From NCBI RefSeq assembly GCF_905475395.1, contig NC_058341.1:36347501-36411500 (forward strand): a stretch of DNA of 64,000 bases, read 5' to 3'. This document shows, piece after piece, positions 50,901 to 62,900 of this stretch. Source of the DNA: Chrysoperla carnea (Eukaryota > Arthropoda > Insecta > Neuroptera > Chrysopidae). The notes under the pieces are model-generated. The model saw only the letters and a list, made by a program, of their open reading frames with translations. It was not told the DNA's origin and ran no database searches. Made by a program: the position numbers and the translations under genes. Within the stretch, counting starts at the first letter, position 1. Each line of letters starts with the position of its first letter.

Positions 50901-53900
50901 GCCTTTCTGAATAAGAATCAATGGAAGAAAAACTCTACTTTTGCACACTCAAATCCATTTAATGCTTGCTATAATTTAAATTTGTTAAGCATTATTAATT
51001 AAGAAAGACAAAATAAAATCTACATATAACTGTTTTATAATAACTGCCTCTATCTAAAGTTACATAGTTCTTTGAAAATCTCTTCATTTAACGTCATTTT
51101 TTTTTTTTCAATTTAAAGCATACTTAGGTGAATAATAATACAAAAGTGGGAAAAATGAGAACAATTTAATTGTATTTATTTTTCTTTTACAACAATAATT
51201 TTTTTACATAAATATAACAAAGAATATACCATAGAACATATATGTATACTACATATAAGGGCTGTTAACAATGTTAATATGAGGGATGAAAGCAAAAGGT
51301 CAAATAATAACGTAAACATTTTTCATAATTTTTTTCTTGTGAATTTATTAGCCAAGAACTATATGCTTATACTTCTTCATATATATATGCGAAGGTATGT
51401 ATGTACGTTTGGAGGAGTAATGGATATATCATGCAGTATACTTTTGATTTATTAGTATATATTTCGAGATTGCTGAGGAAGTAGTACTCCATTGAACTTG
51501 AATGCCAAGTAAATTCACTTAGAGGATATGAAATCCTGAAAAAAGCTGCGAAAAATGCTGATTTTTAAATTATTTTAATACAATCTTTTTTAAATAAGTT
51601 TTCATGTTCTTTTATTCATATAATTTACTCGTATGATATCCGCCCGCTTTGCTGGGTAATATGTTAAAGCATATTTATGCAAAATTTGAAGATTGGGCCA
51701 ATGAATCACATTATCCTATATAAAGTTTACCCCACTTTCACATTCCCATAGAGTTAGAATTTCATAAAATTCTTTCTTATCGGACACCTTCCAAGTTGCA
51801 GATCTCCACGATCAGTGGTTAAGGCTGTGTCACCGCTTTAGTCATTTAATTGTCACTGCAATTTTATTATATAATTTAGTTTTATGATTAAAACATGTGC
51901 AGATTTTTATTTGCCAGACAGAAATAATTTATTTTAATATATATCATTCAACGTTAACTTTCGTAATCGTTCTCAAGTGCGAGACGTAAGTACTTGATTC
52001 CTATCTAATAATGAAAAATTATCCGAATTTCAATTTCCTTAAAATAAACAGCCGAAAACTTTTCCCCACCCCTCTTACCAGTTCTCACTTCGATAGCGTA
52101 TGATTGTTTTTGTTGAAGGTAACTATTAAACAGATGTCAATCTTAGAAACTTCCAAAGTTAATTTTACATAGACCCAATATTAGTATTTTTTGAGTCAGT
52201 ATTAAGGTAAAAAAATGGATTTTTATCTAGATTGAAGAAACAAATTTTACGATTCTTTTGCTATTTTTAAGAGATATATAAGCATATCTTTGGAATAATT
52301 GAGAACATAAAACCGCACAAGATAGGGACTGCGTGGGTTTTATTCTAAAACCATTCTATATCGATACCTCGAAAAATACGCATCTAATCTTTAAATAAGC
52401 TAAATTTTTATGTTTAATAATAAATATTCCATTTAAATAAATCTATTTAATTTTGCAATACAACGACAGGTTTCTCAAATTCACAGCATATTATTTTGAA
52501 ATCGGTCAACAAATAGTAATATATTGAATTAACCTATAATCGATTTAAAAATAATAAATAAATGTAGCAAAATAAAATACCTACTAAAAACAATTTTTAT
52601 ATTTTTAGAATATCTGCTATATATTAGATTGATTGATTGATTACCTATTAAAATAGGTCTAGGTGGAGTTATTATTATTTTATACTATCGTAGTTTTTAT
52701 GAAGGGTTTTTCAATAAGAGTGATACTTATTAAAATGCTAATTAAAAAAAGAATAAAATTCAACATTAAAATTTTGAATTTTTTTATTTTAACGTACGTT
52801 GTACGTTTGTACGTTGCCTGTTGATTTTTAGATCTTCAATTGCTTGTGAATTATTCGCAACATCAGATTTTCAGATTAATTCAAAGATAATAATTCAAAA
52901 ACCTAATGAAAAGAAAATAACAATTAATTTAAAAGGAATATACCAAGTTAATCCAATCTTTTCATTACAGAAATTACATAAAAAAAGCATTCCGTTAGAG
53001 TAGTCGTGGATGAAATTTTCATTATATTTTGTTCACAAAAAATTTATTTCAAAATAAAACACAATTTAATTTCAAATTTTTAAAATGTATCATCTTTCTT
53101 ATTAAAATTTAGAGAGATAATATGTAAATTACTGTACTTTTATGTTACTCTACTCTTACGTTTTCAACCCTCAAGAAATTCAATTGTTTTTCTGATCTTA
53201 TATTCTCAGCAAATGTCAGAAAAAATTAAAAATCAATTGCCCCAATATTTTGATTTTTTAAACCTGGCTAAAATCGATTATCAAAGCGTTAAAATGAGAG
53301 AAAAAATTTAAGAAAAGGGGTTTACCCATTGGAAAAAAATGGAATTAGTCATACGTGACTCGTGGAGCCTCCCACGAAAACTAATACATTCTAGTTTTAT
53401 TATGTTCCAGAAAATTTCAAAAATCAAAATGATGTGAACAGTTGTAAAAACCAGCCATTGATCAAAAGTGTTCAGATTGTTGTCTTTACGGACCAGAAAC
53501 AGATCTTCTTGACGTTAACTGATGAAATTCCAAACTTTCTTAAGTTACAAATGTAAATCATACAGAAAGAACTCAGCTGATTTTTTCATTGAATAAAAAA
53601 GCAAAAGGTACCTACTTTTACATTTTAATGTGCTGTACTCTTTTATATGTGTAGGGTATGTGCGAATGGTTTACAAGATTGTAAACAAACAGTTCCGTTT
53701 AATATTATGTATCTATGGGCGTTGCAAATTAGAGTTCTTTTTTCTATCGCTAGATAGAATCTTTCTTAATATTAAAAATCCAATAAGGTTTGGGCTTCTA
53801 TTTGGTTCTATATCTCATCTTACGCTAATAAGCTTCACTTATTAGCGTAAGATGAGATACCCGATACATTGCTAAATTTTTCATTAATTCTACATTTGCA

Positions 53901-56900
53901 AAGATTTTTTTGTTAATTCTTTAAGTTGTTTCTATTTTTGTACTCTTAATATTCTAAAAAAAATGTGTTAGCCAAGTATTAAGTTAAAATCTTTTAAGTA
54001 AAATAAAAGTAAAACTTATGAAAGTTACTTTTACTTACTTATTTAACAGAATAAAATTCGATAATTATTTTATCTCTTAAGAAAATTGTTTTTGTACGAT
54101 CATATAATTCGTATATAGTATGTAATAAGCACGAACCAAATAATGGCCAATAATATCAGTTATTTTTGATAAAACTTCACATTAATACTTTGTGATTGAT
54201 TGACATATAAAGATACATCCAACATCAACTGAAGGCAAAATTAATTTATATTTACTACTTCTCTTTTAATTAGTTCGAATTCATATATTTTTAAGATGAT
54301 TTGGTAAGAAAACTTTTAAATTATAATTTCCCTAAACTTTTCTTTTATTATTACTTTAAGTATTCACTTTTTTAATTATTGTTTTTATAGAAATTTATTT
54401 TTAAGGTTGATCGAACTATAAACTGCAATTTTACGGCAGATTCTAAATTTTTTTTATCAAAAATTATAAATTTTAAACTGAATTTTAATCTGATTTTAAG
54501 AATATGTGGTAGATACAAAAATATTCTAAGCAACTTTTTCTAATAGTTTTTTTCGATATCTCTAACCATGATCTCTGACCATCTCATCTGATGCTAGGCA
54601 AAATATTAAGAAGCGGCCCTGTTTGTCAATTTGTACTAGGCTGAGTTTGAAGTTCTGATTTCGGTTAAGTATATAGAAAATGTGACTCATTACCTTGTAT
54701 GACTGTGCAAAATTTCTAATCGATTTTAATATAAATATCGAAAATAAGAGGGTGTCTTTACCTTAAATGCGACACACTGCATATTTCGACTGCTATACAG
54801 AGAGGAATAAGTGAGATTGTTCAGCGAAGCAGGCGGGTTACTGCTACTAGTTAAATATAAGGATAAGGATAAGTAATAATCATGTTAGCTGAAATAAATC
54901 TATTAGAAGTCCATAGATTTTGGTACATATAGATATAATAGGCGGACAATATGGGTGGGGTTTGGTTTGTGATATATGTTGTTCATCAATTAGGTAAAAG
55001 CTGCCTTTGAAGTGTGCAGACATAACATTTTCAGTTTATATTCAAATTAATTTTCAATGTACATCCAAGGATATTATATAAAGTGTAGATAATATAATTG
55101 AGTTACATAATAATTTTTATAAACAATATACAATTAGTTGAAATAGGTCTGTTAAGTTTGTTAAGGTGAACAAAATACTTACATTATACGTAAATTGTTG
55201 GTACTTTGTGTTTTGGTGTAGTTCACTGGGTGTGATTAGCACTAGGAAAATAAGTGCTAACCTAGTACATTAAGAAAATCTTTGCCTTCTTTCACGGACT
55301 GTAAAGTATGAATACACTAGGTGCGTTTCACTACGTGCTTAGACGCTCTTAATATCTCTATAAGGTATTACTATCCGCAGGTCTAACACGGTGGTTATGG
55401 CTGATGCGAAAACGTTACTAATGATTTCATTTATTGGCTCACGCCAGCTCACGACGACCCATCCAAAGAAGTGGGTTGAAGTAGACATTGAGTGAGAAAT
55501 TCGCGCAATTTTTAAAACTTGAAGATGGTGACAGAAAAAATTACGTGATGATTCGAAAATAGATATTTTAATGGAAGCTCTTTGATTTTTTTTAAAAACT
55601 TTTGATAGTTGCTCCAACAAACTCTTTGATTATATTGTAACAACTATAAATTATTTGAATATTCCTCTATGAAATATAAAAAAATAAATTGTTTCCAATA
55701 AAATTAAGACCAATTATTTTTAAAGTTTATTATTAATGTTTATAACCTTTTTGCTTTATTTTTTCAATCGCACCATTCGTAATGTTTACGTCATTTTGTT
55801 TCGATAACAATTAATCAATACTAAATGACCCATTATTAACTAAAATCGAGTGTCCATCGATGAGGCTATTGCTCGCTCGATGAGCAAGAATGAATATCTC
55901 GTCAATGAATGTTAATAAGGCTTGTAACTTTCCGCTCTCGAATTTTTATAGTCTCCACTTCAGCTTTTGTAGGCATAGAAATACCACAGAATGTGTTGGT
56001 TATATGTTTCATAATATAATAAATGTGAAATGAAATCACATTTAACTAGAATGAAATATAAAAAATCTGATGTGAATGCCACACAATCTCTATATACAAA
56101 TAATGAACTCGCTTATAACTGATATATTGTTATATAACCGATGTTGTTATAGCCGATACATTAATATATGTATTAACTTATATAACTTAAAACTTACAAT
56201 TTCTTCTGGATTCCATTGGGACTTTTCGATTTCGCCATTATAATTGATTTTTCGTAATAAACGGTTTTGATTGTATTTTCTTGGTCCAAGAAAATTTTTA
56301 GGTGAACTGTACTTTCTTGGTGGAAAAATTATTTATTTAAATAAGGCGGAAATTTGATTATTGTTTTTTGTTAAATTTCATTTTTACTCCTACAAACATT
56401 ACAGTTCACTGCCTTAAAAATTTTGGTGGACCAAGAAAATACACTCGAAATCGTTTATAACGACATCGATAATATTGACCAAAACTAAAAGTCCCAACTG
56501 ATTTGCTATTTTTGATTAAAAATTTTAATATAGTACCTATAACATGAAGGTTTTTTAGCACTGGGACACTAAAAAGTCTAAAATAAAGTAAAGACTAAAA
56601 ACAAAAACCTGAAAACCAAATCTGAAAATAAGGAACAAGTCCAGTAGTTTACATACCGACTTTAACCGGGGCCGGGGCTCCGACAGTTAAAGTCGCTTTG
56701 TAAATTACTGGACTTTATTTAACTCAGGCGGATTATTTATTTATTTATTTTATGTTAAAACAACACTAATCGTAATACTAATTTTGACTGTTTCAAACTT
56801 TATTTTTAGCCATATTAACTTTATTTTGAACCTTTTTAACTCTGAATATCATATATAGAGACAATCTGTCATTGGAATTACTTACATTCACTTTAATATA

Positions 56901-59900
56901 TACAAAAATGATCCCTTGAATATCGTTCTCACCAAGAGGATTTTTCCCCAATTTCCAAGATCAATTTTTGTATTATAAAATACCAAGTATTGATCGTTAG
57001 TATAAATTAGCCAATCGTAATTATTCTTATAAATTGCGCATGTAAGTCGTTGCTAATTTAGTGACGGTCTGCACAGAGCCGTGTAAAATTGATCTAGGAA
57101 ATTAGGGCAGAAATCAGAATTTAGTTCTAATCAATTTTGAGTGTATTTACTTGCTGTCCCCAGTACTTTTCTAGTTTGTTGGTACGATATAAACAGCTCA
57201 CATTCTAACGTATTTTCAGATGAGTTAAATTGAGTTTGATATCAATTTCAATAGCTCTTGGACTGACACATTCTCTAGATAGAGGTAAAGTTATGTAACA
57301 TATTTGTATGAAAATGCATTCAGTTAATATATAAATCAGACATATATTATGTTTAACAACAGGCAATGTTTTGTATATTGTAATATAGCTCTCTTGGCAA
57401 TAGTCTCAATTAAAGTGTCGAGACTGCCATTTGCTTGCTGCTTATACCATTTTCTACAACATATATACACATATATTATACATCTGGGTACATAACAAGA
57501 ACAGGGCTAAATATACATATATGTACACAAAACAATGGTCGGCGAACTTATGGGTTTGTTGTATTTAAATTGTTGTAGAACCACACCGTATGTATTATGT
57601 ATATTATGGTAGAGCAGTAGCTATTGTACCAGTATTATTTAATTTATAAGCATTTGTTACTCAAGTGTTTTCCATTAACAACGATAGAAATTTAAAATAA
57701 ACTATTTCTGAGATATTATAATTTTTAGGCAAATATTCTACGTAAATAATGACTTTTGTCCTGTATCGCATGTCAAAGGGAAGGAGTAGGGTTGTATTAT
57801 AAATCCATTTTGTATCCTTATTCTATTTAAGGTGTTTTGGGAATGCTATATGCATACAGTCTTGTTCAATTAGATGTTACCACTTAAATGGAGGTTCTTC
57901 AGAAAATAATATAAGAGTATTTCATATATATTATAAATAATATAAGTTAATAGACGATCCGTGAATTCCACAACGCTGTACCCGTGGCTGCTACTGATAT
58001 ACAAATTACATATGGAACAAAATTTAATCTGAAAAACCATATCGATAGTATACATTTTTGTACTAGAAGTGGGTTTAGTTTTTGTTCTTCTTAGCCAGTA
58101 CGATTTTAAAATGAGGGATAAATCATTGCCATAAAATATTCTTTCAAATAAAACAAATTGTTTTATAAGTTCTAACAAGTTTTTAAAGTTCTATAATTCT
58201 TAATGGAGAACTCTTTAGTAGTCTTCAGGATAAATATTTCATTGTACATGTTTGTTTGTTTGTATGTTTGTTTCTGTTTTGTTTATTATGTACTTTTTTC
58301 TATAATTAAACATACAAAGTATTTAATTTTTTTAATTTATAATATATTTATTTTGAAAAATTTGTGTAATAAAGTGTAGAAAATTATCTATAGGGGGAGG
58401 AATTTATTTGTTCGCTTTTAAAATGTATATTAAATAAAAATGGAAAACCTTCCGATTAGGAATGGAAATCGAATTTCAATCAAATAATTATCCTAACGGG
58501 ATATTTAGTTGACCAATCTGACAACTCAATTTTCAGTACATTTTTAATGGATTGACCCTCTGTTAAGATTGATCTTCACTTAAATTGCGTCTTTCAAAGC
58601 CTTAAAAGATAACCATCAATGTTATGTTTTAAATATTTTGTTAAATGAGATTTAACATTTCAATACTTTCAATAGCAAGTTTTAGATATCATGGTTTCCC
58701 TTTAAACCTTTTGAAAAATAAAAAAAAACAATTATATAAGTAATAGTAGTATAAAAGTATAACATTTATGATTAAGTAAAATTTAGTTAAAGACCAAGTG
58801 GATAAAAAAAACTCTTGTGCATCACTATTCATTTGTGAGAAGATCGCCCATAGCCAAAAAGTTATTTTAGAAAGCCATTTCTTTTTTAGTAGAGCAACAA
58901 GTTTATTTCGCACTTAATAAAGCTACATGGGTATTCTGCACTTAGTAGAGCAACAAGTGTGGGAGAGTTGATCAAAAATATCACTTTAAACAATTATATT
59001 CATGTTAATTTTTTCGTTATAGCTTTGATTCTGCTGCTAGTGCAAAAACTTTGAGAGTTCGTCTTAATAATCTATAAAATTCAGCACAAATTCAGCCGAA
59101 AAATTGGATATGTTAACTGCATGTAGATATTAACTGCACACATGTTTCGTTGAACCTTTGGTGGTTGAATATTTATTACTTGGGCTCGGTGTTCGGTGTT
59201 CAGACAAATTACTTTTCCTGGCATAAAATAGAAAACAGCTTATATTATCCTATGTCTCGTCTTTCATGACTTCACTAATAAGGCAACGTTCAATAAAGCT
59301 CTCTCTTATAATTTGAGTCAGCGTTAATTGAGTATTACATGTAATATAATATATATAATTCCTGTTAGAATAAGCGTTTATTAATTAATTTTACAATTAT
59401 AATATTGCATATACAGTTGTAAAGCTGGCATAGAAATTAAATTTAACTAATTCTCGGTATAATAATTACACAACGTATAAATGCGTACACGGAGAACTTA
59501 TGCGAAAACTTATTGAATTCCTATAAATATTAATTAGTTTACGAAATATAATTATGATCCAAAAATACAAATTAGTTATATACTAAAATAACTTTCTTTA
59601 CGAGGGAATCAAACGGTTAGGGATCATCCTGACAACCAAAGTATATTATAATTACGCCAAAAAAGAGCCTAGAAGGATCGAACGATAACAATTGGTCATT
59701 GCATAATCTCATTTTCGATATAAATATCTATAAAGATTAAAGTAGACGTATTTCTAACTGTAAAAAGTTTTTGTAAAATATAAAAAGTTTTTGCAAAATA
59801 CTACAACTGTACATAAATCTTATATTTTTTAATTTTTGTTATTTTGTTTCTATAAAATTTTGGGACAAGTCGCAATAATCGTTTTAGCTCAGACAAATAC

Positions 59901-62900
59901 AGAAAAATGTCTGGATATGATAATACTTTCAACATACAATATTAAATATTTTTAAAATTTCTCCGAGTATTTTATAATAATGTTTTAATTAAGTGTGAAA
60001 TCTTATAATAATGATTAAATTCCAGCTAGTCCATATTTTTTTTTATTGATTTAATTAAAAGTTATAAATAAATTTATTTTATTTCCTGCATGCATTATAG
60101 ATAAACACTCAGAACGTAAATAATAATTTCCCTTCGATTTTCTGTAACATATTTTAAAGATAATAATATATATAAACTTATAATAATATTTAAATATTTG
60201 ATAACAATATCATGATTTAAGAAAGTTTGTTTCAAATTTTAAACAAAAATTTTCCAAATTTAAAATATAATTTTATATTATTGGGTAATTTTATGAAGTA
60301 TACATAGTTAACCAATATTTCTTTTAGCCATTTTTGGTTAAAGTGAAGTTCTTTGGATGCAAAAATATATACGGCAATTTTAAACAGAAAACAAATGCCA
60401 CTTTATTTAAAATCGGATATAGATTTCAAATATTACTTTTCAGTTTCAAAACAACATTCAGTGTCTTTGTTATTAGTCTAATAAAACAATCCAAGGGAAC
60501 ATCCCTCCTCTCTCCTCTTTAGGTGAGATTTGTTTTGATTCTCTCCCCCTTACGTGAGATTTATGTTAAAGAACTAAATTAGTTTTTATAAATCGGAAAA
60601 ATACAGATTTACAGAACATGTTTCTTTCTTTTCAGATTTTATTTAACGTAGTCGGGCTTTTTTTTAAAATTATTTCTTTTATTAAAAGGAACATCTTCCA
60701 AATTACAACTGACCTCTTCTGTTTCCTAGTTTCCTTGATCAGCGGTAGGTTCATGACTTTTTGAAAACCCTGTATGTACATTCAGATTACACAACATTAA
60801 ACATGAACTGATATCTGCAAATCTCATCGTTCGTTCACATATGTCGAATACTGAACCGAGTTCGTGGAGATTTATGTGTGAACAAGGCTTATAAAAGTAA
60901 GTATATCAATTTTAGTTAAATTGCTTGACATTTTGAAACAATTCTTATTCTGCTATGTACTCTCTCACTTTAAACAAAATTACTTTAAAAACTTACCCTT
61001 AAATTATTGTAAATAATTCATGAAATGAATATATGGGTACAAATAAATCGTACAAGTAAAGTCCCATATAAATAGATGTGATTCTATATGGGTGGGTGGT
61101 AATTTATGTAAAAAAAAAAGCTGGTGAAAAATATTCATACGTCGTCTATATAAAATGCACATGTACATATCTAATAGGAATAGTCTAGTCAATAAGTTCG
61201 AATTGGTGAAGTATAGAAATAATGGTCGTAAAAATACATGAGCTAGCTCATTGAATTCGGAATGATGTCTTGAAGAATGTGCTTGAAGCGTATAACAGCA
61301 CATAAAAAAGTTTTAAGCAATTAAGGAAGAAGAAATAAGTATTTCGTTTTTCGCCAATTTTTCATCAAATATTAATATTTAAGAAATTAAAAAAAAAAGA
61401 TTCTTAAAGAGGAAAAAATTTCCCATAAAAAACTTCCACTCACGGAAGTCTATCTCCATTATTTATTATTTTCCAACGCTGAAAATAGGCCCCTTTGCGT
61501 CATATTTAGATTGTTGTTATATCGCCAAAAATAAGTATCTCACACTAACTAATTTTTTAAGGAGATATGCAAGGATTGAATAATACTAGGGATTTCAATA
61601 AAACTTTATAAATACATTTTTTGATTCACGAAGATTCCAAAAATCACAACAAATTCCTAGGTCATCGGGCTTTTTATTATTATTTTATCGTTCAAAGCTG
61701 GCTGAAAAAATGATGAATCATATAGGTTATTCTTTTCAATTGAATATCTCTATATCAAAAAATCTAGAGAGTGTGATAAAAAATTAACTAAAATATTAAG
61801 ACAATCTTGTAGTTTATAATAATATCATAAAATATAAGGTTGTCGATGATATAAAAACAAAATTTTAATTTAATTATGGTTCATCGAAGATCTATCATTT
61901 GATTACCAAAGACGACTATAGTTAGGGTATTGATGATTGAAGAAAATATTTATATTATGAAATTTATAAGCAGCACACAATATATTATATATTTTTGTAG
62001 TTGCATGGTATTGTAAAGCTAAAATGAACAAATTATTTAACTACAAAGCATGTATTTCTGTTTATATGTACGTACCGTGCAATAAACCAAAAGTTTTTAC
62101 AATACTGAAGGTTTACAATCACCTTAATATGAGTCTCAAAAATTTTAGAAATTGAAATATATCTCTGTTTTGTGTGAATTTAAATAAAGTCGAATAATAA
62201 ATACTTAGATTTTAATGAATATAGAAAACATATGTTTTCCGATTTGGAAAATAAAATTCATTGTGAAAGTGAGTATTGTGAATTAAAAAAAAAAACAATA
62301 TTTTGTTTAAAATTTTTATTTTAATTTCTTTGTTTTGGATGGTGTTTTTGCATCAAAATATTAAGTATATATGGAGAGAATATGTGTTCCTTTTTTGTGT
62401 TATTTTACATAGCAATAAAAATAAAATATATTTATTTTTTCCAGTTTTATTTTTAAACCCCCATACATATTACAATCAGGTTGAGATCTTACATACTATT
62501 TGTTTAAAAATATGACCCATTGTATTGCTTGGTCCTTTGATCACGTAAAGTCCCTGTAGTTAGAATAGTAAAATTTTGTAGGCGTTATCCAAGAAGAAAG
62601 TTGTACTATAACATCTCCATATAAATGAAATTTATTATATTACCTATATGTTAGCGGCGAAAAATTTTGCTCAATTGAATATTAATATATTTAAATAAGA
62701 GTGCCGAGTACCTTTACCGCTCGAATGTGTAAAAGACAATTCAATCTAGTTTTATACGCTATTTTAGCAAATTCAGAATTGGTTTTTATTCACGATTTTC
62801 CTTAGAATAATTTACTAGGTGCATACAAATAGTAATTAGCTGTTAAATACCAAATTTGCGAACAGATAATACTTATCTTGCATGAGGAAAGAAAAATAAA

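Noticed and set aside
55339..55620. 93-codon minus-strand frame
   Set aside because: No motif and no exon signals; not distinguishable from chance.
57870..58178. 102-codon minus-strand frame
   Set aside because: Low-complexity Tyr/Ile-rich end and no splice context.
61004..61303. 99-codon minus-strand frame in intron 1
   Set aside because: No ATG context, motif or splice support; His/Leu/Tyr-rich by base composition.
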